Assembly: GCA_030062745.1 (NCBI GenBank)
Contig: CP099846.1
Coordinates: 22,613,701 to 22,677,700, forward strand
Direction of reading: 5' to 3'
Source: Capitulum mitella
Lineage: Eukaryota > Arthropoda > Thecostraca > Pollicipedomorpha > Pollicipedidae
Length of the DNA: 64,000 bases
How positions within the stretch are numbered: the first letter of the stretch is position 1; each line of letters starts with the position of its first letter. A program made the position numbers and the translations under genes. The notes beneath the pieces were generated by a model that was given only the letters and a program-made list of their open reading frames with translations, was not told the DNA's origin and searched no databases. This document shows, piece by piece, positions 12,725 through 24,127 of the stretch.

Positions 12725-13110
12725 CAGGCAGGTCACGGTGCTGGGGCGGGAGTTAGGCGGGTCGCGCTGCGGGACTGGAATTGGGCAGGTCACAGTGGCA
12801 GAGTTAAAGTTACGCGGATTGCAGTGGTGTGGTGGGGCTGGCGTTTGACGGGTCGTGGAGGTAGAACTGAAGTCGGGAAAGACACAGTGGTGGGACCGGA
12901 GTTACGGATGTCCGTGGTCGAGCTGAAGTTAGGCAGATCACAGTTCTGGAGTTTAAGTCAAGACGATGGCAGTGTGGCTGGAATGAGACAGGTGCAGTGG
13001 TCGGGGTGAAGTAAAGCAGATCGCAAATGACGGTGCTGGAGTTAGACGGGTCACAGTAGTAGACTAAAGTTGGACAGGTTACTGTGGTGGAACAGACATC
13101 AGGCTGATAC
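12725..13110. repeat. Degenerate 26-31-bp minisatellite
   Basis: About 12 tandem units resembling GGCAGGTCACAGTGGTGGAG followed by TTAAGTTA-like spacer. The units diverge by substitutions and small indels. Clear repeats of the CAGTGGTG and GAGTTA cores run from about 12730 to 13090. Each unit contains a GGTCA-like word. Confidence 0.7.
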
Positions 13111-16100
13111 CGTTCGTGGGACAAGAGTTAGGCAGGCGCCACCGGTGGCCCTGGTGGTCAGCCTAATCATGATGACTAACTAACTCGACTCACAACCGAA
13201 TATCCAGCTTTTGAAAACATGGTCAAGTTAACGTTTTTGTCTTCGTTACTGACAGACGCGCCTACCCCTCTCAGTAAACCCCGCATAAAAACTGTGACAT
13301 CCGTCGTGGAATGCGCAGGAAAAACTGCCGCGTGAAGCTGTTGCTGATATGATCATCATGAGACGTTACGTCAGGCAATTATGTGCGGGGTCTGGTGTTT
13401 GTGTGTGCCCGGCGCCAGCTTCGTCCGTGGCCGGAGGTTTCCGAAAAGTATTGGGGTAGTCCACACAGGATTTCATGACGCCTCTTTCCAGTCATTGCCA
13501 TGGGCCTAATGTCAAAATCCATAAATACAGGGGTCCGGAATCCCCCCCCCCCCCCGGATCGCCAGCCATGCCTGCGTCGCAATCTCCGGCTGTGCTACAT
13601 CAAGCTGCATCCCTAAACGACTCGCGAAACCCGAGGAATTCGAGCGAGTGGAGGAATTCCCACGACTCCAGTGACTCGGGCAGCCCCAGGTCTTTACGGT
13701 TTCCGCCGTTTATGCAACGGCTCGTTCGCATGCGAGCGCGCCTGAGAGCCGCCCGGCTGGCAGTCCGCTCTGCCAAGCGAGTAATGCAGATCAATGCTAA
13801 AGCGCGGAACCAAGTCAGCTTACCGGCCAGTGACGTCACCATTGGACTTAAAGGGTCCCAGCCCTTTTCTCCTTGAAGAAAGGAAAGCCTTCTGGAAAAC
13901 TTCGATTCGCGAACAAATGTATTGTGTTTGCATATTGCGTGGGCTGGCCCTTCCCAGCAGCGTTTTCGACGTTCTCTGTGAAATCCGGATGACGTCCCTG
14001 GCGTCAGCTCTACCAGCTTTAGCCAGCCTGGAGACAGCAGCTGCCTTCGTGGGCCGCAAGAGTCGTGGTGATACAATGGCCGCATTTTTACTGAGTTTAA
14101 AAGGTTGACAGAATACATCGATGAAAACGGTTTCATGTTTCCGAAGCGGTTGGACTGTTGTGAGCTGAGAGTACGGCGGCACGCGGACCACATCCAGACG
14201 ATGTGTCGGGTTGCGGGTGGTTTGCAGGTTTATTGGTGAGCTCGCATTTCGAGGTCGCGCGGTTGTCAAGCCCCTAAATGCATCACAGCTGAAGGGCTAC
14301 CGTCTCCTCCCAGTTCGGGCGGCAAACACCCCGCCGCCGGGCCTGGATCCGCCGCTGCCGCGGCCCCTGCCGCCCGGACACGGCGGCGGAACCGACGGAG
14401 ACATTACGCTGGCCGCGAGCGTGTCACCCGCGCTGCCGCCGCCCGCCGGGCCCGTGTCACGCACCGGCCGTCCACCACGTGCGGCCGCTCGGCGCGAGGT
14501 CGATACGCCCTACCCGCCCCGGCCGGCGCGCCACGGGCGATGCCACGGCGGCACACCGCGCGTCGTGGTTTTATGGGGCTTTTTACGGGGTAAAGTTGGG
14601 CAGCGCGGCGACGCAACAGCAACAAGTCCCCGTCGTCGAATTTCGCCGGAACTTCGAGAGCGCCGATGACGGTCGGAGACGGATGACTCAGCGGCGCCCT
14701 TTTTGTGCGCCGCCCTCTGTCCCCCGGTGGCAGCCAGCGCGTCGCCCCGCGCCGTGCAACAACGGCCGATCAATAAATGCCCCGCGGCGCCGGAGGAGCG
14801 ACGCGCCAGTTCAGGATGTCTATCGACACTGCCGGCGTTGCCATGGCGACGTCGCCCGCTCCGACGCCGGCGACCAATCGATAAGCGGGGCGGCCGCGGG
14901 CCGAGCGCACGCGCCGCCGCCGCCGACTTTACGGGTAGTTAAAGAGGGGCCATAAAGGTGCTCAAAGGTCTGCCCCCGTGAACAGCTAATTGAGCGATCG
15001 CCCGAGTCATCGGCGCCCGGTTTTTGCTTAATGACCGGAGGAAACCTCGACGATGAGTTGTAATCGGGGAAGATCGGCCGCTAATGAGAGGGTGTACTTT
15101 GCAGCTCCTCACGTGGAACCCGAAGCATCGTCCATTCGCCGATGAGGGCCAGCGGGGAGGAGCCGTCGCCAAATTCGTGGCTAAGTTCGGCCAAGTTGGC
15201 CGATTCCGCGCTGCTGCGCATAATGAATGCGGTGTCGACCTTACGGCGCCGGCTGCAGCGGAATCCGACGGGTCGCCACGCTCCATGTCGGCTCCGGAAA
15301 TGGATGGCGGCGGGACGTTCAGTGCATTCTGCTCACCGGCGACAAAAACACAGACGTCTGAGAGTTTCCCAGACGAGGGTGGAGGCCTTGCGCTGTTTGT
15401 TTGCTTTGATCTTTGAATTCAAATAGGGGCTCGCCGATTGGTATTCTGTCGACTAAATTATCGCCTAAAAGACGCTTTCTTTTCCCGTGGGTCTATATTT
15501 TTCCTAGCAGAAAACAAGAGAAAGGGACTGAGTTGAACTGGCGACTTCGGCTTTCAGAATAACTAAGACATGTCGTAAAAATGGTATAATTCCGTAAAGC
15601 AGCGACTGCTCCTTTTGCACTCTTGAATCTCCAGTCCCGATCGATTCACGGTGCTGCAAACTACCGATACTTACGCCAAACTGCGGATGATGAGAAAGTC
15701 AGAGGAAGTCCAATAAACGTTAATGCAACGCTTAAGCGGCCGCCATCTCCAGGAGGGTGCCACGGAGCTCCTTTAATAGAGCCTGGTCGATTGCCCACTC
15801 GAGTTCTCGGGTCACACACGTGGCGCACGCACGGGAGAGACCCACTTGCCGTCGGCACTGGCCGTTCAGCCGACTGCCGACAGATACAGTCCGAATAAGG
15901 GCCATCAAATCAGCCGGTGGGATGCATGGCATTGCCTGATATTGCTGCCTGAAGCCGGGGACCCTCTTCAGCCTGATCCCTGAATATCGTTAGAGTCAAA
16001 GCTACTTTTCACCCGAGCATGCGTACTGCAGTAATCGGCTTGATAAGTTGGAGGGGAGCCTTTTTCAGGGTGATGGTGTGCTGCTGATGAACAACACGCT

Positions 16101-18934
16101 GCTTGCGACGAAGGAACGAGCAAGAAAGTGTCGTGAAAGCTGCAAGGGTGGTGTGAGCTGAAAACGGTGTTATCAGAAACGATTTCAGGCCCATTCTAAT
16201 CATGCTTTACCTTAGCAGAAGTGCCGAATCACACGAGAGTTGGTGCTGCGTTGGCACCACTAAAATACGGGCCAGGCGCCTCCATCCCTGACTCTTCCGA
16301 CACCGCGTAACATAGCCCATTTAATTGCTTATGTTTACAACACGCAGTGTCACAGGGACTTCATTTTGGATGTCTGTGGGTGACTGCGGGTGTATTGTCT
16401 GACAGCTGCCAGTGTGCCGATTGACAAGATCAGGCGGCAGTGGAAGGTTGTGGTCGGAAAGGGCATGAACACCGTAGAATCCCATGGTAATGTTCATGGC
16501 CATGGCAAATGTGAAGAGCGCGATTCTGTTGCTGTGAGGACATCTTTTAGTGCGCGGAAATCGCACGCTCCCCTGTCCCCAGCGCCTCCCCTGTCAGCGC
16601 ACTTCTGAACAGGTCAGCAATGGCACTGAGGGGAGTATCATGTCCTTTACGTTTTACTTAACTGACAACAATCTATTTGGAAAGCATACCATGTCCCCAT
16701 CGTCCCTTCTTGTGTGAAGGCATGTAGTTAAATGGACAGGCCATCAGCCCGGTGAAACATGAGAGCTCCGCGAGGGAAGAACCCTAAACCGTGTCCCGCG
16801 CGGCGCCGTACGCCGCACGGCCGCCCACTCAGTGGCGCCGCGTGATAGTCGTTATTTGCTATTCCCGTGGCAGGAGCCGGCCTCTCGAATAATCCGGCGG
16901 ACAAATGGCCCCGCCGTGTTGATCGCGCTGTGCGTTCCTCCGTGCGCACTCCCCTGGCGGACGACCGCTGCGACTGGCACGATAGTCCCGCCCTCCGCGG
17001 AGTACCGCTAATTTGTCCCGCGGGGTGACCGGCGTCCAGACACGGCCGCAATCACCAGGTGGGTCGTCCGGAGACGGGGAACCCCGTCCTCGCTCGCTCC
17101 GGGGGAGGGGGTCGTTGACCTGCCGCCCGGTTCGGCATGCTGACCGCCCTGGGGAATACCGGAGGAAGCTGCCGAAGACGGCCCGACCCCTGCGGCGACC
17201 TCCCTGCGGGAGCGGCTTCCGCCGGCTGGGACCACCACTAACGGCGCTCTCTGTGGTCAGGATGCGCTTACAGGGTTGGTCCCTGGCGTGCGGAAAGGGT
17301 CGGAATGGATGGTGGTGTTTCTCTCGGGGAAGCTTGTAAGAGTGCGGTGGTCTGTGCCGCGACCAACGATGTGGAAGACCCAGTTCCGGTCACTCCTAGG
17401 AAGTTGCCGAAATGACCCCAACTGAACCCAGCAATCTTTGATTGGGATTCGCCAATTCCGATCGATCACGGAACTTCACGTGCTCTGTGGCCGGAATAAT
17501 GTAACTTGAACATCGTGAACAAGCTTTTCATGCACTGGAGCACGATCATCCCGTAAGCAAAGTTTTCCTTAGATGTTCACGTAGCTCCAGATGAACTCAA
17601 TGAGTGGTTCGCTGAAGAACCGTTCTTTGAAATGGCCAACAGTGCATTATGCCATTCCTCAATATTTTACCGCCATAGCCGGACCATTTACCCAAAAGTT
17701 TGGCAGCACGGCGGCTTTCATTATTCAGTCACGTAACACGCTGACCACTTTATAAAAACTGGAATTCTTCATGATCCTCCATCGACTGTCATTCTGAAAA
17801 TTCAGCACCTGTGCCCGTACGCGCGCGGACGCAGTTATGTCTAATGGTGCCCGTGTTAATACAAGCCGATACATTTGCCGTGACGTCCGGACAAAGCCAA
17901 GGACGTTTTCACGTATCGACAATGGCAATGCTATGTCGATCGCACAAAGACCACGCCCGCTCTTAAATCACCATCGGTCATGGCAGCCCATTAGTGGGAC
18001 AATCAGACGGCTCCACCCTTGCCGAAAACCTCCCGGACGCTGGCGCCCGACCAACGTCGGGACCCCGCCCTTTCCAAACCCACGCAGGCCGACACCCTAG
18101 CGTCCGCACCTCCTTCGACAGCAAAGCCGGCGGCCACGAGGCCGACTCGTTCGGGCGCCGTCAGGGTCTCCGTCGTGAGCGACGGCCGCCGCGGGCAACG
18201 GCCAGCCCGGCCGCCGCCGACGACGCGGCGCGCCAGTGAATCTTTCGCGGCGCGCGCCCGGCCGGCCGCGGAGCGCTACGTAAGTCCATTAGGCGGCGGC
18301 GGCCGCCGGCCCCGACGGGCCCGCTCGCCGCTCGCGCCGCCCGCGCGTGATTAATAGCCTCGGGCGGCGGCGGCGCCTTATACGTTTCCAATTACGCGGC
18401 CGGACGGAAGCGGGAACGCGGCGGACGATTCGCGCGGCGCGGCGTCGCGACGGCCGCGTCGTTTTTGTCCCGTGACCGCCATCAATCATCCGCCACCGGC
18501 GGCAGGGCGCGTCTCCTCCGTGCAGGTCTTCCGTCGTCCACGTACAAACGCCCATTCATCCGTGATTGATATCGACCGCGGCGGCGGAAATTTCCCGCGC
18601 GGCGGTCGCGACGTCTCCGAAACGGCGAGCTCCTCGGTCGGAGTCGCGCCGCTGCGGCTGCGTGTGACCGCCGGCTGGCGGCTGCGGCCGGCCGAGCGGG
18701 CAGAATGACTCAGCACGCGCGCCATCAACCCTTATCGAGCAGAGCCGGCGTCGGCTGTCCTTGCGTGGCGCCCGGCGGTCGGGTGGTGTTTCCAGTGGTG
18801 GCGCCCGGCGGCGTGCCGTGCGGTGGGTATGGTCTGAGGCGCCCCTTCCGGTCGTCTGCCCTTGAGATGGACAGCATCACTGGTCAAAAGAGTAGCAGAA
18901 GCGCTGATAAAGGCAGAGGCAGATAAAGGCTGAG
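13111..18934. other. No gene recognised
   Basis: Noncoding as far as I can see. It includes a C12-13 run near 13543, GC-rich CpG blocks at 14.3-15.0 kb and 18.0-18.8 kb, and ordinary sequence between. At 13475-14270 three overlapping open frames (one plus, two minus, 133-197 codons) coincide, but none matches a family I know and they exclude one another. A 16-bp word at 15038-15053 recurs at 12131-12146. Confidence 0.45.
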
Positions 18935-18970
18935 AAATCCCAAAATGGCATCGCATGCATTTTGGGATTT
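18935..18970. repeat. Perfect 13-bp inverted repeat (hairpin)
   Basis: AAATCCCAAAATG (18935-18947) and its exact reverse complement CATTTTGGGATTT (18958-18970) flank a 10-nt spacer. The repeat sits just outside the GGATTCG-repeat element at 18987. It could be part of that element's end or an independent small palindrome. Confidence 0.6.
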
Positions 18971-18986
18971 TTATCCTAGGGTGGGT

Positions 18987-19708
18987 GAATTAGGATTCGG
19001 ATTCGGATTCGGATTCGAGATCCGAATAAATCTGAATAGATTCATATCTTTGCATCCAAATCCGGAAATTTTAAATGTCGTGTAGTTCACGCTTTTAAGC
19101 TGATTTGATTCGTTTCTGGATGACTGTTCTCAACGCTTCCGCCTGTGCCGCGTTTCTAAAACGGCCAAAAAATGTGCGGAACATTGATACCAATCTGTGC
19201 AGGTGTCGACGTTTTGGTTTTTGACGAGGTATGTGGAAAGTATGTGACAAGGAGGACATGGCACTGCAACATTGCCCTAAATAGTTGTTTGCGCGTAAAA
19301 CATATAATTGACTTATCAACAAGTTAATAATCGTGCCGAGGAAAGGCTGTTCTACTTTCGGTCCCCAGCAAACCAGCGAAACATGGTGGTGACGAAGTAA
19401 AACCAGCAACCATGGCAGATGGGTCCGGCAGTAACTAATATAAACAATGCAATGAAACACCGGCCCAGTGCCTCAGTCCAATGCAGCTCCGACATAAAGG
19501 TGTTATATTTAGTTTATTTGAAGAAAATGTAACCTAAGAGCATGTTTAAGCGCATTGATTTGCATATTTAAATGATGGCTTTCAGGATTCCACTGTGGGT
19601 TTTAGGATCCGAATAGTGATTTTCAAGGTCGCATCTCGTTTTTAACATTCGAGGATTCGCAAGATTCGAATCTAATCGAATCTTTTCGAATTCCGCGAAT
19701 CCGAATCG
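18987..19708. mobile_element. Candidate short mobile element with GGATTCG / CGAATCC ends
   Basis: The left end starts with four tandem GGATTC-type units (about 18991-19016), then GAGATCCGAATAAATCTGAAT. The right end (about 19640-19706) is rich in the complementary words: CGAATCT, CGAATTCC, CGCGAATCCGAATCG. The ends are thus inverted relative to each other over a span of about 720 bp. Inside is a 121-codon minus frame (19095-19460) with no recognised domain. It may be a non-autonomous DNA element, but no target-site duplication was found. Confidence 0.4.
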
Positions 19709-21145
19709 CAAGTTCTACAGAGGACGATCATGGACGTATTCTGAGTCGATTTCTTCATGCAACGCCAAGGAAAGTGGTTACGCCCATAGCCCTGCTGCTC
19801 CTACCTGCGGACCCGACCACGTCCTGCCGTTATATACCGTCTGTCCTCTCTCCGGGCCGTCTGGGGCATCCCATAACACCGCACCATGCACTGTCAGAGG
19901 CTCTCTCTGAGTCCCAACGGCGCGCTAACCAGGACTTTGCCGTCGCTGGAACGTTTCCAGCCTGACATTGCGCCCATCAGGACGGCGACATTGCGGGCCT
20001 GGCGCCCGTCCAGGAGAGGCCAGTGGTCATTTCCTGCGGCGATCAGGTACGACTGTGTCTGCCCTCCCGTTGGCACCCGGCCGAGGAAATGTCTTGTTCA
20101 CCTCCCGCCCCATCCGCGATGTCCACCTCCCACGGAAGCTGCGCCAATTTCGAGGAGAGGCGGTCTTTTCACGTCAGTAGATTGTCAGCTGCAATGTATC
20201 AGTTGCAATGTGTGGCGAAGCTTGAGCTTCTGTCTCGCCTGTTCATAACCTTTCTGAAGTGGTGCTGCACTAGATCGGCCCGCTCATTTCTGATAATTTT
20301 GCGAATGACGTCGGAACCGGTTATGCTATTCTTTGGGCGTTTAAATTACTATTGCACACTGTCAGCCAGTCATGGACGGCCAGCCCCGGCACGAATATGT
20401 CATGGTGGTCACTGGAATCACATGGGTCGTTCACAAGGCCGGAGCCTGGATTTTGCAGTGGGAGGAGCGGGACAAAAAAGTCCATTTTAGAGCAAAAGAT
20501 GCTTTTAAGGTGTCAGGAAAGGTGGATGCCCCATTATGGTTATGCCACTTGACGGTCTGGCGCGAGTTGCTTGTCGCCAGGAAGAGTACGACGCGAGTAT
20601 CACCTTGCTGATTTTTCCGATTATTATCATACGAACTACGGGCTACATCTTACAGTTTTCCTGATGCAACAAATACTTCGCCTGTGGCCCGTGATTGTAG
20701 GGCCGCTGGCACCAGTGCCATGTTACGGAATAAGTCCATTAAACCCAGAATGTTTGTGAGTTCACCGCTTAAGTTTCGAGTTGTACGGAAGACGCCTTCG
20801 ACAAGAATGGAGTTTCTCCAGCTAACGAGAAGCAAGGCATAAATGGGTACGTCTAATGCCACAGGCCCTAGTTGCACTTCTGCAGAATGCGTGGCGAGAG
20901 ATATGGGGGTAATTGTTTGCCATGATCTTTTGGTTTCGTCCTCGTCAAGTGCTTTGTTTACACAGCGCTTCGGCCAGTGCAGTCACCTCTCCTTGTCGGT
21001 CGTTTTGATGGTCAGGTGTTCTTGATAATGAGCGATTGATAATGGTGGTCTTAGGCTTGGGGTCGTAATGTGTTTGTAACCGAAGAGTATAAAGGTACCT
21101 GTATTGCAGCCCGTAATCCTTGGATTCATAGACCAACACTCTACC
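19709..21145. other. No gene recognised
   Basis: Average-composition sequence. The short open frames (up to 155 codons near 20023-20490) show no domain or splice context I can support. Confidence 0.45.
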
Positions 21146-21418
21146 CAGGAACGTAGCCAGGATTTTCCTCAAGGAAAACCAAATGTCAAATTTTGTCATA
21201 CGCCACTGCCATATGGCAAAATTTATCGGAAAAGCATTAGTTTGTCGTTTACCTCATATTTAACGCACAGGAACATATATAATGTTTGCTTTTGCAACAT
21301 ATATATATAACCACCATTCCGTATTCCTGCGAAATCGCTATATATCCAATGCAGACCGCTTAGCTCATGGGGGACCATGGCCCCCATGCCCTCCCCCCCC
21401 CCGGCTATGTCCCTGACT
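21146..21418 (+). repeat. Dispersed MITE-like repeat, copy 1
   Basis: It starts near GGAACGTAGCCAGGATTTTCC and ends near GGCTATGTCCCTGAC, so its tips form an imperfect inverted repeat (GGRACRTAGCC). The interior is closely similar to the reverse complement of 39890-40150, including the CATATGGCAAAATTTAT core, the TTTGCAACATATATA block and the CAGACCGCTTAGCTCA block. A C11 run lies before the right tip. This looks like a small non-autonomous element. Confidence 0.6.
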
Positions 21419-22966
21419 CTGTCACACGGATATCAGGAAGAACTTATACTGAGTCCTTTCTAAATCCTCTGTTCTCTGCCCGAGTATCCCCTGTCATGAA
21501 GCATTTGTTTATATCTCTCTATTTCGAAGCGCATCGTGCATCCTGACACGTTAATGCCGCAATGTTGATCGATGAGTCAGACCACCGCAAGTTTAAGTCC
21601 CGGTGTCTCCGTTTCGCGTAAATGGCTCATCGCCAGAGTCCGCTGTGACCAGCAGGTCGTAATAACACCGCCCGAACCTCAGGACGCCTGAGGATGTCCG
21701 AAAGCCTCGTATCGCCCAGAACGTGTAAACAATCTGCTTGACGGGGACGTTGAGACGGACCAGCATACCAAGAACACCCATCGTCATTGAGCTCGTATTC
21801 AGTATGACGTGCTGGCTGAGGCGTGCCATCAAGAATGACAGCGGAATGCATAGCTGTGACGCTCGTAAGGGTACAAGGGAACTGTGTGCTGTGGCCGTTG
21901 GCGACAGGCGCAACGTTCCCGTTTTTGACGCTGCAAATCGCGTTGCAATTTCATGTTGCAAAAGCTCCCGTTTTGGCGCTTTTGCGCTCTATTTCCACGA
22001 GGTAATTCGCGACGGCCCGACGTGGCGAGGTCGCTCGGATCGCCCGCGCTATGATCATGGCAATAAGCTCCGCCCAGCCCTGAAGTCGCTCACCCGGCAC
22101 GGCTGAGCCACCAGAGCCAAATAACTGAATTGACGAGTTCAGAGAAGTTTGACTAAGAGTAGCGCGAAGTCCGCAGATGGCCACGTGACTTCCCGGTAGG
22201 CTCCGGGCAGCAGCGCTCTTACAGCCATCTGTCAGCCGCCGTTGTTTCCCATGGGATTCTTCGGCAGCCTCGTCTGCCGTAACGTATTCGATGCTGCTGC
22301 ACGGGCAACAAATCATTTCAGACCGAACGCAAGCGCTGATTTCGCTCAAACCCATCAACCATGCTTCGCCTTCTTCGCCTCGTTTCCAGCAATCTTTTGA
22401 AGCGCCTCATGGCACATGCTTCGCGCGTCGCAGTGCCATTACTCCCGCTTGGTTCGCCACTCCATGGCTCGCAGTGGCATCAAACGACGATAAAACACCA
22501 CTCAGCGTGGGGGTACGGGTCCTGCTGTCAGAGCCCGCTGACGCCCCCCTCCCCCCCCCCCCGACTGCACGTGGTCCAAGACCAGCCGGCGCCGCTCGGC
22601 CGGCGGCGGCCGCCCCGGCGCTCAGAAAGCCATTTGCCAAATGAAACAGCCCAAGCCGGGCCCTAATTTGCCGGCGGCGGCGCCGGTGACGGAGCGGCGC
22701 CGCGCCGGCTTCGGAGCTCCCCGTAATGAGGGCGCGATTGTCTCGCCGGGCTTCGCAGAACGCCGCCCGGCGAGCGGGCGCCGGCTGCGGCGCCGCCTCC
22801 GCCTGCTCCGGCTCACCGCAGGCCGGCGCGAGCCGATAGAGGCGCCGCGCTGGCCCCGAGTGGTCCAGGAGGCGGAGTCGACCACGCGGTGTTTTTCACG
22901 CCGAGAGGCTTACGGTCCCTCAGGCGGCGAAATTTTAAAACGGGAAAAATACAGGGTCCTCGGCGG

Positions 22967-22967
<1 letters not shown>
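21419..22967. other. No gene recognised
   Basis: Nothing supported. Composition rises to GC-rich from about 22500, with a C12 run near 22550. Confidence 0.45.
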
Positions 22968-23008
<41 letters not shown>

Positions 23009-23021
23009 CCTCTCTCTCCTT
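22968..23021. repeat. CT dinucleotide microsatellite
   Basis: An uninterrupted run of about 18 CT units (22968-23004), followed by an imperfect CCCTCCCTCTCTC stretch. Confidence 0.97.
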
Positions 23022-24096
23022 CCGTTATCTGCTGTCTTGTTTTCTTTTGCAATACCGTCAGCTACACCACATACTTCACTCCCGCGATAGCGTGGTGTCG
23101 GTAGCCCAGACAGCACCATCGCTTCCGCAAAACACCATAAATCGGCGTCGTGTTTCATTTAGCGCCCGTGTCTATATGAAGAGCCGCGATAAACTTTCCG
23201 TTTACGATCGCGCGGTCCATATCTGATTAGCACGACATTACCGGACTGGGGCCGGCGGCCGGTACCGCGCCTCACGAGCCTGCCGCGGGTCCGGCGCCGC
23301 CCGGCGCGACCGGAAGCGGCCGGAAGTGGCTGACTTCCGGTCCGACGGGAGCCCGGACCGTGACGGAGCGCGCCGCGTCAACGGGATGGGACTTGTTGCC
23401 ACGTCACCGGGCCGCTAGTGCCGATCAGCGGCGTGATAAAGTGCGGCCTTGGTCGCTGTGCCGCGGCGCGCGTGGCTGTTCGTCAGCCGGTTGTCCCTCG
23501 TCGGCTTCTCGCACGCGGAGGCCGGTCGTCGACGAACACGACGGCCCCGACCCTCGGCGATGACGAATTCGAAGTACAAACCTTCCTGCGCCACCGCCAC
23601 CGCCGCTCGGTTTAATAACCCAGGCTCTGTCGATGGACGGTCGGGTCGTATTTAACTGGGGCTGTTGCAAGGCTGACGCGTCACCCCCCCCCCCCCGTCC
23701 CCCGCCGGCCGGACGCCAGAACCGTACGGCCGCTCCTGGAGTCCAGCTCCCGGCCGGCGTCGGCCAGTCAGACCTCGACCCTCCAACCGGAACGGCCCGG
23801 CGGGCTCTGAGGCCAGGCCGATTCCCCGGCGCAATTAAAACTTTCGCGTTGCGCCCAGCTGCCGCTACGAAATCCCGCCCGGTCCGTGCTCCGAGCCGGA
23901 CAGATCGGAGAAGTTGACCCGAGGGCGTGATCTCACCGACCGCGACTGGCGCGTGAACAATGGTGCCGTGCGCGGCCGCGGCTGGTCATCACCCTGCTAC
24001 CGGAGAGTCAGGACGGACTGCCGGCGCCGAGCCCGGCGGGTGGCGGGCCGACCGCAGCCGCAAATGGCCCCTCCCGGCGGTATTGAGCTGCACGGG

Positions 24097-24127
<31 letters not shown>

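Noticed and set aside
13475-14270. Three overlapping frames of 133-197 codons
   Set aside because: Mutually exclusive, none with a known domain. Left as unresolved noncoding DNA.
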